Both the position numbers and the translations under genes were made by a program. From the NCBI RefSeq assembly GCF_020873875.1, contig NZ_JAHWGU010000016.1, forward strand, positions 1 to 64,000: a stretch of DNA of 64,000 nt, written 5' to 3'. This DNA is from Actinoplanes sp. DH11 (GTDB taxonomy: Bacteria > Actinomycetota > Actinomycetes > Mycobacteriales > Micromonosporaceae). Shown here piece by piece: positions 16,847 to 25,001 of the stretch. How positions within the stretch are numbered: position 1 is the first letter of the stretch; each line of letters opens with the position of its first letter. The notes beneath the pieces are model-generated. The model was not told where the DNA came from and did not search any database. It saw only the letters and a list, made by a program, of their open reading frames with translations.

Positions 16847-16890
16847 TCACTTGCCCGCGGGCTTGGCGGGGTCCCTCACTTGCCGGCGGG
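16847..16890. repeat. Duplicated 3' end of helicase gene
   Basis: TCACTTGCCCGCGGG (16847-16861) reappears as TCACTTGCCGGCGGG (16876-16890), period 29 bp. The second copy is the last codons and stop of the minus-strand helicase gene; the first lies beyond the stop in the 37-bp convergent gap. Confidence 0.75.
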
Positions 16891-19800
16891 TGATGGCACC
16901 GCCACCAAGGCCCGCCGCTCGGTGAGCTTCGCGCGGGGCCCGCCGGCGGCCAGTTCCAGCGCCGCCCGCAGCCGGGCCTCCTCGCTCGCCCGGTCCCGGT
17001 ACCAGGCGATCGCCCAGATCCGGTGCAGGTTCCAGCCGAGACCGAGCAGCACCTGCTCACTGAGCCGGTCCCGGTCCCGGGCCGCCGCGCAACCCCCGTA
17101 CGCCGCGCCGTCGCACCGGATGCCGAGCAGATACCCGGCACCCGGCCGGTCCGGGTGCCGCACGCCCAGGTCGACCCGGCCGCCGGCCCAGCCCAGGTTC
17201 GCCTGCACCGGGTACCCCCAGGACCGCACGGTCTGCATCACCGACTCCTGGAACGGCCCGTCCGGTTCGGCGGCCGCCCGCTCGGTGGCCGGGATGTCGA
17301 GGGCTGCCGCACCCCGTTCCGCGTAGTCGAGGTAGGCGGCGAGCAGCCGTACCCCCTCGTTGTCGGTGTCCGGCACGTCGCGCGCCGAGATCGAGGTGAC
17401 GATCTCCACGCGGTACCGGGCGCGGGTGATCGCCACGTTGAGCCGCCGCCAGCCGTTCGGCCGGTTCAGCGCGCCGAAGTTCGCACTGATCTTGCCGGTC
17501 TCGTCGTAGCCGTACCCGATCGAGAAGATCATCACGTCCCGCTCGTCGCCCTGCACCGCCTCCAGGCTCTTCACGAAGAAGCCGTGCAGCCGGTCGTCGT
17601 CCAGGATCCGCTCCAGCTCCGGGCGACCCTGCGCGACCATCTCGACGGCCCGCTCGATGGCCTCGGCCTGCGCGATCGAGAACGTCACCACGCCCAGCGA
17701 CAACCCCGGCCGGGTGGTGAAGTGGTGCACGATCCGCTCGGCCACCCGTTCCGCCTCGACCGGGTTGTCCCGGGTGCTGCTGCGCCGGTAGACGCCGCCC
17801 GCCGGCAGCAGCGCCACACCGGTGTCCGGGCCCGCGGTGCCCGAACCGGCGCCGTTCGCGCTCGGGAAGACGCTGAGCCGGCCCTGGTAGAAGGCGTGGT
17901 TCGAGAACGCGATGAGTGCCTCGTGCCGGCTGCGGTAATGCCAGTTCAGGCCGATGCTGCCGAACGCGCCGCAACCCTTCGCCAGCTCCAGGATCGACTC
18001 GAAGTCGAGGACCGCCAGCTCCTGCTCCGGCTCCTCGCCGGCACCCAGGGCCCGGTCGAAGAACGAGGTCGGCGGCAGCTGCCGGTCGTCGCCCGCGGTG
18101 ATCAGGGCGGCACCCCGGTAGATGCAGTTGATCGCGTCGGCCGGGGTCACCTGGGACGCCTCGTCGAAGATCACCACGTCGAACTTGATGTCCGCCGGCA
18201 GCGACTGGCTCACCGTGAGCGGCGACATCAGGAAACACGGCCGCAGACCCAGGACCAGGTCACGGGCCGCACCGATCAGCTCGCGCACCGGCATGTGCCG
18301 GCTGGCCTTCATCGCCTCCCGGCGCAACAGGTCGGCCGCCGGGCTGCTGCCGCCGGCACTGCCCGTGTCCGGCCGGCGTGACGCGACGGACTCGGCGATG
18401 TCGTCGACCGCGGCCGCCGTGAGCAGCCCGTCCAGCGCCCGGAACTCGGCGACCAGCCGGTCCCGGTCGGCGGACCGCCACGGCCGCAGCCGGTGGTCGG
18501 CCTGGATGACCGCGTCCGCCCAGGCCCGGAAGAGGGCCCGCTCCACGGCCGGCGGCACCTGCTCGGCGTCGAGCCCCCGGTCGGCGCAGAACTCCACCAC
18601 GCCGTCCAGGCCGTGACCGCTGAGCACCGCGCGGGCGTCCAGCGCGGCGAACCACTCCTCCTGGCCGTCCGCGTCCCCCCGGATCCGCTGCAGAAAGGCG
18701 CGCGCCCGGTCGTGGTCGCCGAGCTCCGCCTCCAGCTCGGCGCGGCGGGTCGGTCCGAACGCGGCGAGCACCGCCTCCCGGGCCTGCGCCCACTGCGCGG
18801 CCAGCTCGTCCAGGCCGGTCACCGGGCGCAGGTCACGCAGCGCCACCGCCTGAGTCCCGGTGAGCGGCTGCTCGGCGCCGGTGAGCAGGGTCCGCGCCTG
18901 CGCCGCCCACGCCACCGCGGCGGACAGGGCCGCCTCGTCGGTCTCGCCACCCCGGTAGGCGTCGCCGAAGACCGTCGCGTAACCGCCCGCGTGCGCCGCG
19001 ATCGACGACTCCGCGGCGGCCACCTCACGGCGCAGCTCGGCCAGCCGGGCCACCTCGGCGAAGGTCAGGGTCCGGCCGGTCGCCACGTCGTAGGCGTGCA
19101 CCACCCCGGCCACCGCCACCAGCGCCGTGGCGTGCGCGCGCAACCAGGTCACGGCGGTCTCGATGGGGCCGTTGAGCAGTTCGGGACGGTCGGCGGCGTA
19201 CGGGCCGGGATGCTTCGCGAGCACCGCGTCCCGGGCGGTGGTGGCGAGGCGGATCAGCTCCGGATCAGGTTCCGGCGAGCAGACGTACGCGGCAACCGCC
19301 TGCACCCCGGCCGGCGGCGCGGCCCGCAGACCCGTCTCCACGACGGACAGCGCCTCGTCGATCGCGGTGAAGTCGGTGGCCGGGCCCTGCCAGTACCGGC
19401 CCAGCGCCGCACCGTACGCCGACTCGGCCGCCGCCAGGTCCTGCCGGGCCCGCTGCCACGCCACCGCCGTCTCCAGCCGGGGCAGCGCGTCCCGCACCGC
19501 GGCCGTCGGCAGCACGAACGCCGCGATGATCCGCCGGTCCCGCCGGTACGCGCCGAGCAGCTTGCGCCACCCCCGGTGCACCCGCGCGAACCGGTCGGCG
19601 AGCTCCTCGACCGGCTGGGTGAGAATCGCCTCGGCGAAGAACGGCCGGGCCCGCATCTCCGCGGCGACCAGGTTCTCCAGCGCCCGCCGCAGGGCCTGCG
19701 CGCCCGCGGCGACAGTGGTGGCCACGCCCGGACCGAACCAGAACGGTTCCGGCCGGTGCGTGCGCGACCCCAGTTCCGCGATGTCGGCGACCCGCCCGAT

Positions 19801-21813
19801 GTCGGCGACCTTCACCGCGTTCGGCAGGCCCAGCTTCGCCGTGACCCGGTCGACGGTGGCCCGGTGCCGTTCCAGGGTGTCGGCCGCCTCCGTGCAGGCC
19901 CGCGCCTGCCGGTCCGCCTCGGCGGCGGTGAGCGGTTCCAGATCCACCGGCGGCGGGGTGAGCCCGCTCAGATCCGGTACCTCGGGCAGGCCCGCCGGGT
20001 CGGGCAGGGCCGACCACGAGATGCCGGCCCGCCGGGTGGCCGCCTCCCGGGCCGCCCGGACCGTCGTCAGGTCCCGGCCCAGCGCCGCGGCGGCCTGCCG
20101 CACCGGGTCCAGCGACGCCGACGTCAGCCACTCGTCCCGGACGTGCGGCGGCCGCTTGCCGGTGTGCGCGGCGAGCCGGGCCAGGGTGCCGGCGTCCTGG
20201 GTGCCGCTCAACCCGAACGCCTCCACCGGCGCCCGGTCGGCGAGCACCGCCCGGGTCAGCCCGGCCAGCGCCCGCTCGGCGGCGGACAACGCCGGGTCCA
20301 GAGGTTCGCGGCGGGCCACGTCACGCCACGGCAGGTCGTCGCGGGCCACCACGGTGCGCCAGGCCGCGGCGAGCCGGTCGGTGGCCTGGCGGATGCGGCG
20401 AACCGCCTCCGGGGTCACCGCCTCCGGCGCGACCACCGGGACCGGGGCGGCCGGCGCGTCCTGCAGCCGGGCACACACGCCCAGCACGTTGTGCAGGCTG
20501 CGGCCGAGCGGCAGCCTGATCTCGTTCATCGCGGCCGCGTACGCGCTCAGCTGCTCCCGCCGCTCCCGCGTCCCCCGCCGGTCCACCGCGTCCGGCCCGT
20601 CGTGCGGCGCCGGCGTGTCGTCCAGCGCGGCCGCCAGCGCGGTCGCCACCTCCTTGCGCCCGGCCTTGTGCCCGTGCAGCTCCAGCACGTACCGGTCCAG
20701 CCCGGCCTCGACCAGCCGGTGATGCACCACGTCCAGCGCGGCCGCCTTCTCCGAGACGAACAGCACCCGCTTCCCCGCGTGCAGCAGGCAGCCGATCATG
20801 TTGGCGATGGTCTGCGACTTCCCGGTGCCGGGCGGACCGTCCATCACGAAGCTGTGCCCGGCCACCGCGGCGGCGATGCAGGCCCGCTGGGACGCGTCGG
20901 CGTCCAGGACCAGCGGTACGTGCTCCGGCGCGGCAAGCCGGTCGATCTCCGACGACGGGATCGGGGTGAACCGGAACGCCCCCGTCTGCCGGGCGCCGGC
21001 CACCCCGGTGCCGGTCTGCCGGGCGCCGGTCGTCCCGGTGCCGGCTGTCGGGACGCTTGTCGTCCCGGTGCCGGTCGTCAGGGCCTGCACCACCGGGTGC
21101 GCGAGGATCCGGTCCTCGTTGACCAGCAGGTCCCGGTAGATCGCCTCCTTGTGGAAGGTCAGGCAGGAGAGCAGCACGGTGCGTTCCACGTGCCAGCCGC
21201 GGCGCCGCGCGACCACCCCTTGCAGCCGGGACCAGAGCCCGGCGACGTCCGGTTCGCCGTGCCCGTCCAGGGCCGGCGCCTCCATGCCGAGACGGCGCAG
21301 GCGGATCGCGAGCGCCGGGTTGACGACCGTCTCCTCGTCGCGCAGCCGCAGCCGCGGCGGATCACCCGGCCCGGTCGTGACCAGCTCCACCGGGACCAGC
21401 AGGACCGGGCTGGCGAACGGGTTCTCCTCCTCGTCCCGCCAGCGCAGCAGGCCCAGCACCAGGTGCAGCACGGAGACGCCCCGGTCCAGGTACTCCTGCC
21501 GGGCCTTCTTCATCATCCGGCGCAGCACCGCGTCCAGCGACAGGTCCGGCATCTCGGTGCGCAGCACGTCCTCGGCGGCCAGCCGCTGCGGGTCGGCGCC
21601 GGTGCCGGCCAGGGCACACTCCCCGCCCCGGTGCAGGGTGCTCACCACCGCCTCCGGCTCCGGGCCGACCACCTCCACCAGATCCGGATGGTCGGTCGGG
21701 AAGTTGATCAGCCGGTTCGTGTCGCCGAGGTCGACGAGGCTGTCCCGCCACGCGTGCAGCGCCGCCCGGACCTCGGTCCGTGCCTGTGCGGAATCGGACG
21801 GGTCATCTCTCAT
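16876..21813 (-). CDS. Giant DUF4011-type SF1 helicase with Vsr-like C-terminus (copy 1)
   Basis: A 1645-residue multidomain protein. Residues 10-230 resemble DUF4011. The SF1 helicase core has Walker A DGPPGTGKSQTIANMI (325-340), a long helical insertion, Walker B VVIFDEASQVTPADAI, motif III GDDRQLPPTSF, YRSRHEALIAFSN, AVQGDERDVMIFS and motif VI NVAITRARYRVEI. The end resembles the MTES_1575/Vsr-like nuclease domain: VDLGVRHPD, GIRCDG, ARDRDRL, LGLGWNLHRIW. From memory, family members read GIECDG; here the Glu is Arg. It probably acts on nucleic acid. Related proteins occur in defence contexts, but no partner is visible. I chose ATG 21813. Residues 247-279 are a repetitive GTGTTGARQ insertion. 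It is paralogous to the gene at 50850, but lacks that protein's DUF3320-like tail. Confidence 0.85.
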   Translation of the reverse strand: MRDDPSDSAQARTEVRAALHAWRDSLVDLGDTNRLINFPTDHPDLVEVVGPEPEAVVSTLHRGGECALAGTGADPQRLAAEDVLRTEMPDLSLDAVLRRMMKKARQEYLDRGVSVLHLVLGLLRWRDEEENPFASPVLLVPVELVTTGPGDPPRLRLRDEETVVNPALAIRLRRLGMEAPALDGHGEPDVAGLWSRLQGVVARRRGWHVERTVLLSCLTFHKEAIYRDLLVNEDRILAHPVVQALTTGTGTTSVPTAGTGTTGARQTGTGVAGARQTGAFRFTPIPSSEIDRLAAPEHVPLVLDADASQRACIAAAVAGHSFVMDGPPGTGKSQTIANMIGCLLHAGKRVLFVSEKAAALDVVHHRLVEAGLDRYVLELHGHKAGRKEVATALAAALDDTPAPHDGPDAVDRRGTRERREQLSAYAAAMNEIRLPLGRSLHNVLGVCARLQDAPAAPVPVVAPEAVTPEAVRRIRQATDRLAAAWRTVVARDDLPWRDVARREPLDPALSAAERALAGLTRAVLADRAPVEAFGLSGTQDAGTLARLAAHTGKRPPHVRDEWLTSASLDPVRQAAAALGRDLTTVRAAREAATRRAGISWSALPDPAGLPEVPDLSGLTPPPVDLEPLTAAEADRQARACTEAADTLERHRATVDRVTAKLGLPNAVKVADIGRVADIAELGSRTHRPEPFWFGPGVATTVAAGAQALRRALENLVAAEMRARPFFAEAILTQPVEELADRFARVHRGWRKLLGAYRRDRRIIAAFVLPTAAVRDALPRLETAVAWQRARQDLAAAESAYGAALGRYWQGPATDFTAIDEALSVVETGLRAAPPAGVQAVAAYVCSPEPDPELIRLATTARDAVLAKHPGPYAADRPELLNGPIETAVTWLRAHATALVAVAGVVHAYDVATGRTLTFAEVARLAELRREVAAAESSIAAHAGGYATVFGDAYRGGETDEAALSAAVAWAAQARTLLTGAEQPLTGTQAVALRDLRPVTGLDELAAQWAQAREAVLAAFGPTRRAELEAELGDHDRARAFLQRIRGDADGQEEWFAALDARAVLSGHGLDGVVEFCADRGLDAEQVPPAVERALFRAWADAVIQADHRLRPWRSADRDRLVAEFRALDGLLTAAAVDDIAESVASRRPDTGSAGGSSPAADLLRREAMKASRHMPVRELIGAARDLVLGLRPCFLMSPLTVSQSLPADIKFDVVIFDEASQVTPADAINCIYRGAALITAGDDRQLPPTSFFDRALGAGEEPEQELAVLDFESILELAKGCGAFGSIGLNWHYRSRHEALIAFSNHAFYQGRLSVFPSANGAGSGTAGPDTGVALLPAGGVYRRSSTRDNPVEAERVAERIVHHFTTRPGLSLGVVTFSIAQAEAIERAVEMVAQGRPELERILDDDRLHGFFVKSLEAVQGDERDVMIFSIGYGYDETGKISANFGALNRPNGWRRLNVAITRARYRVEIVTSISARDVPDTDNEGVRLLAAYLDYAERGAAALDIPATERAAAEPDGPFQESVMQTVRSWGYPVQANLGWAGGRVDLGVRHPDRPGAGYLLGIRCDGAAYGGCAAARDRDRLSEQVLLGLGWNLHRIWAIAWYRDRASEEARLRAALELAAGGPRAKLTERRALVAVPSPAGK
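20977..21075 (-). repeat. Coding tandem repeat in helicase copy 1
   Basis: Roughly 30-bp units (type GTCTGCCGGGCGCCGGTCGT on the plus strand), three degenerate copies, encode residues 247-279 (GTGTTSVPTAGTGTTGARQ and so on) just before the RFTPIPSSEIDRL motif. The paralogue reads straight through here without the insertion. Confidence 0.8.
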
Positions 21814-22222
21814 GTCCCGATTGCAACTTAAGTGAACCTGTTTTCGCTGGCGAATCGGCAACCGCGTGCCGCCTCCCGCGTGTCAGCTTGCGCCGAGGGG
21901 CCTCCAGCATGCCGGCGCCCGCCGCCTTCCTCGCCTGCGGGCCCGCCGGTCGTCTTCCCTCGCCTACGGGTACCCTCGCGGCCGGTAGATGCGGCCCGCC
22001 GGGTTGGCCCCTTGCCGTCGGTAGGTGCGGCCGGCCGAGTCGGTTTGCTCGTGGTCGTAGTAGCCGCAGCCGGCGGGAGGCGCCGCCTCGCGGTCGGTGG
22101 TGGGTGCGGCCGGCCGGATCGGCCCCTCGCCACGCCCCCCGACCGCGCACGTGGCCCCCGTCCCGGTAACTCCCCGCACTAACCCGTGCCCCATCCGGCC
22201 CCGGCGACGCCGTCCCCGTCTA
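21814..22222. other. Gene-free stretch upstream of helicase copy 1
   Basis: 409 bp with no convincing gene. It begins with a less GC-rich helicase promoter candidate area (AACTTAAGTG at 21825-21834, an 8-bp palindrome core). After that come degenerate GC-rich repeats of the type GGTAGGTGCGGCCGGCCG (about 21980-22130). Confidence 0.6.
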
Positions 22223-22303
22223 GTTGTTGATCTGCTAGCGACGCAAAATCGCGGTGATCAAGGCATGATCACCGCGATTTCGTAGCGCTAGCAGATCAAC
22301 AAC
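22223..22303. repeat. Long palindromic repeat, copy 1 of 3
   Basis: An 81-bp near-palindrome. Left arm GTTGTTGATCTGCTAGCG, inner arms CGCGGTGATCA / TGATCACCGCG around a 5-base loop, right arm CGCTAGCAGATCAACAAC. The right half (CATGATCAC to GCAGATCAAC, 22265-22300) is shared almost letter for letter with copies at 29.1 and 36.8 kb. It contains Dam-like GATC sites and NheI-like GCTAGC cores. It lies in a gap between genes and could act as a terminator, nucleoid-protein site or REP-like element. Confidence 0.9.
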
Positions 22304-22651
22304 GCCGGTCGGGCACCGATCACTGTCCGCGAGGGTGCCGGGGGCGATCGCTGCCGCGCGGCTCTGGTGCCGGTTCTGGTGGCACTGACCGCGGCGGCCG
22401 AGTGGGCGCCGGTGACCATGTCGCCATCTGATCGGGGCGGCGGGCCGGCGATGGCCCGGTCGGCTGGGGCGCAGCGCCATCGGGACCGCGGTGCACGATC
22501 GGGTCCGTGCGGTGCTGCGCTGGCATGGTGCACTCGCGCCGCTTGCCGGGGGACCGGCCGGGGCCGGCGTGCCGCTTTGCCGAGCGACCGACCGGGGCCG
22601 GCGTGCCGCTTGCCGGGGGACCGGCCGGGGCCGGCGTGCCGGGTGATCGGT
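22304..22651. other. Gene-free stretch with 33-bp tandem repeats
   Basis: 348 bp between the palindrome and the tetR stop. Most of the right half is three tandem copies of a 33-34-bp unit (22538-22637). I see no gene or RNA here. Confidence 0.6.
22538..22637. repeat. 33-bp tandem repeat, 3 units
   Basis: Units at 22538-22570, 22571-22604 and 22605-22637 (type GCCGCTTGCCGGGGGACC followed by GGCCGGGGCCGGCGT). The middle one is degenerate. Confidence 0.85.
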
Positions 22652-23272
22652 TCAGGCTCGTGCGCCGCTCAGGACCGCGTCGACGAGTGTCTCGGCGAAT
22701 CGTTCCTCGGGGACCGCCAGGTTCAGCCGCAGCATCGACTGGATCATGCCGGGCGCGGAGAGCATCAGCTGGGTCATCTCGATGTCCAGGTCGGCGCGGA
22801 GCTCGCCGGTCTCGATGCCACGCCGCAGGACCTGGCGGGTGACCTCGCGGCGCGGCTCGACGAAGGCCTGGTACATCCGGGCGAGTTCGTCGTCGCGGAT
22901 CAGCTCCGGCAGCAGGCACGCGGTGACCTTGCCGTAGCGCTGGGCGCGAGGCGTACGGTTCGCCTTGATCAGCGCGATCAGGTCCTCCCGGACCGAGACG
23001 CCGGCGGGTTCGGGCAGCGGGCCCTTCATCGAGCGCACCGCGTCGATCAGCAGTGCCTCCTTGTTCGGCCAGCGGCGGTAGATCGTGGCCTTGCCGACGC
23101 CGGCCCGGGCCGCCACCGCCTCGATCGAGATGGCGGCGGCGCTCTGGCCGTCGCTCAGCAGGTCCAGCACCGCGTCGAGGATCGCCTCGTCGGCCTGGGC
23201 GTTGCGGGGCCGGCCGGGAGCTTTGCGCTCCTGGCCGGTCCCGGGTGCGGCGGTGCTGGTCATGGCGTTCAT
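22652..23272 (-). CDS. TetR family regulator of efflux operon
   Basis: A 206-residue TetR/AcrR repressor. The N-terminal HTH (about 25-75: ADEAILDAVLDLLSDG, ISIEAVAARAGVGKATIYRRWPNKEALLIDAV) is followed by a helical ligand domain of the TetR_C type with LLPELIRDDELARMYQAFVEPRRE. It lies 14 bp after the DHA2 transporter gene on the same strand. The likely autoregulated unit is controlled through the palindrome at 24917. The inducing ligand is unknown. Confidence 0.92.
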   Translation of the reverse strand: MNAMTSTAAPGTGQERKAPGRPRNAQADEAILDAVLDLLSDGQSAAAISIEAVAARAGVGKATIYRRWPNKEALLIDAVRSMKGPLPEPAGVSVREDLIALIKANRTPRAQRYGKVTACLLPELIRDDELARMYQAFVEPRREVTRQVLRRGIETGELRADLDIEMTQLMLSAPGMIQSMLRLNLAVPEERFAETLVDAVLSGARA

Positions 23273-23286
23273 TGTGAACGAGTGAT

Positions 23287-24894
23287 CTACGCTTCGACCA
23301 ACGCGCCCGGCTCATCGGCCGGGGCCGGCGCCGTGGCGTCCGCCGGTTTGCGCCCGGGCAGCCACAGGGCCGCGACCAGGGTGCCGAGCAGGGCGAAGAC
23401 GGTCGAGCCGACCGCCGCCCAGTGCATCGCCGTGACGAACGCCGCATTGGCGTCGGCCAGCAGCGCGGACGCGGCCGGCCCGGCCTGACCGGCCACCGCG
23501 TAGGCACCGGCGATCGACTCCCGGGCCAGGTCGGATGCCGCCTCGGGCAGCCCGGCCGGCGCGGCCAGGTTGTTCCGGTAGACCGACGAGACGACCGCGC
23601 CGAGCACCGCCACGCCGAGGGCGCCGCCGAGCTGGCGGATCGTGTTGCTGACCGCCGAACCCACGCCGGCCTTCTCCCGGGGCAGCGCCGACATGATCGC
23701 CTCGGTGGCCGGTGGCATCACGTTCGCCATGCCGACGCCCTGCACGAAGAACGCCACCGCGACCAGCCAGATCGGCGTGTCCACGCCGATGAACACCCAG
23801 GTCGCGAGCGCGGCCGAGACGAGCAGCAGGCCGACCGTGCTGACCGCTTTCGGTCCGAACCGCTTGACCATCGACGCGCTGGCCGGCGCGAAGATCATCT
23901 GGCCGAGCGCGAACGGGACGAAGAGCGCGCCGGAAGCCAGCGGGCCGTAACCGCGGACCATCTGGAGGTAGAACGCGCCGAAGAACATCGAGCCCATCGC
24001 CGCGAAGAAGACCAGGCCGATGATGCCGGTCGACGCGGAGAACTGCCGGTTCGTGAAGAGCCGCACGTCCAGCGACGGGAACGGGATGCGCCGTTCGTAG
24101 AGCACGAACCCGGCCAGCACCAGCAGCCCGGCGGTCAGCGGCGCCCAGGCGAGAGGCTCGCCGAACCCGTCCTCACCACCCTTGATCACGCCGTACGTGA
24201 GCAGGGTCAGGCCGGCGATCGACAGCAGCACGCCGAGCACGTCGACGCGTCCCGGCTTCGGGTCACGCGACTCCGGCACCAGCACGGCGACCAGGGCCAC
24301 CCCGGCCACCACGATCGGCACGTTGATCAGGAAGACGGAACCCCACCAGAAGTGCTCCAGCAGTACGCCGCCGAGCACCGGCCCGATCGCCACGGCCAGG
24401 CCGACCGCGCCCGCCCAGACACCGATCGCCCGCGGCCGTTCCCGCGGGTCGAAGACGTTCGCGATGATCGAGAGCGTCGCCGGCATGACGGCGGCGGCGC
24501 CGAGACCCATCACCGCGCGGGCGGCGATCAGCATGTCGGGCGTGGTCGCGTACGCCGAGAACAGCGACGCCAGACCGAAGATGATCAGTCCGGCGATCAG
24601 CGAGATCCGGCGGCCGATGCGGTCCGCGAGGATGCCCGCGGTGAAGAGCAGACCGGCGAAGACCAGGGTGTACGAGTTGATCGCCCACTCGAGTTCGCTC
24701 TGGCTCGCGCCCAGGCCCTTCTCCGGGTCGGCGATGGTCCGCATCGCCACGTTGAGCACGGTGTTGTCGAGCACCACCACCAGCAGGCTGATGACGAGCA
24801 CTCCGAGGATCGCCCAGCGCCGCGGATGGCCGGCGGGCGGCTGTTCCGGAGCGGTCCCCGCGGTGTCGCGGCGCGCCGGGTCGTTGTTCTGCAC
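23287..24894 (-). CDS. DHA2 (EmrB/QacA-type) multidrug MFS transporter
   Basis: A 535-residue, 14-segment proton-driven drug exporter. Seen: LDNTVLNVAMRTI in TM1 (DHA2 motif D1), loop motif GILADRIGRRISLI, RAVMGLGAAAVMPATLSII and motif C AIGPVLGGVLLEHFWWGSVFLINVPI. I read the start as GTG 24894 (QNNDPARRDTAGTAPEQ). It is followed by tetR in the same operon and preceded by an operator-like palindrome, the classic arrangement of a TetR-controlled efflux pump. Confidence 0.93.
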   Translation of the reverse strand: MQNNDPARRDTAGTAPEQPPAGHPRRWAILGVLVISLLVVVLDNTVLNVAMRTIADPEKGLGASQSELEWAINSYTLVFAGLLFTAGILADRIGRRISLIAGLIIFGLASLFSAYATTPDMLIAARAVMGLGAAAVMPATLSIIANVFDPRERPRAIGVWAGAVGLAVAIGPVLGGVLLEHFWWGSVFLINVPIVVAGVALVAVLVPESRDPKPGRVDVLGVLLSIAGLTLLTYGVIKGGEDGFGEPLAWAPLTAGLLVLAGFVLYERRIPFPSLDVRLFTNRQFSASTGIIGLVFFAAMGSMFFGAFYLQMVRGYGPLASGALFVPFALGQMIFAPASASMVKRFGPKAVSTVGLLLVSAALATWVFIGVDTPIWLVAVAFFVQGVGMANVMPPATEAIMSALPREKAGVGSAVSNTIRQLGGALGVAVLGAVVSSVYRNNLAAPAGLPEAASDLARESIAGAYAVAGQAGPAASALLADANAAFVTAMHWAAVGSTVFALLGTLVAALWLPGRKPADATAPAPADEPGALVEA

Positions 24895-24916
24895 GTGCGG
24901 TGCCCCCGAAATATTT

Positions 24917-24941
24917 GCGAAACGGAACCGTTCCGTATCGC
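24917..24941. promoter_or_regulatory. TetR-type operator, main site
   Basis: A 25-bp palindrome, 12+1+12 with one mismatch: GCGAAACGGAAC, C, GTTCCGTATCGC. It lies 22 bp upstream of the GTG of the DHA2 transporter, in an AT-richer promoter zone, and is the obvious site for the co-transcribed TetR protein. Confidence 0.8.
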
Positions 24942-24969
24942 TTCGCAACCTAACCCCATGCCGAGCAAA

Positions 24970-24984
24970 ACGGAACGGTCTCGT
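24970..24984. promoter_or_regulatory. TetR-type operator, second half-conserved site
   Basis: ACGGAACGGTCTCGT repeats the first half of the main operator (ACGGAAC) exactly and the second half weakly. It starts 48 bp upstream of the corresponding point in the main site, giving near-integral helical spacing. Confidence 0.5.
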
Positions 24985-25001
24985 ATCGGAAGTGTGCCCC
25001 G

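Noticed and set aside
14295-17141. A 948-codon minus-strand frame across the Wzz-like gene, CapD-type gene and helicase end
   Set aside because: It runs through three well-supported genes in the wrong frame or strand.
18493-21831. A 1112-codon open frame antisense to helicase copy 1
   Set aside because: Same effect: no stops because of third-position GC. The product is low-complexity and has no family features.
22235-22480. Short frames reading out of the palindrome copies at 22.2, 29.2 and 36.8 kb
   Set aside because: Their similar peptides come from the shared repeat DNA, not from a conserved protein.
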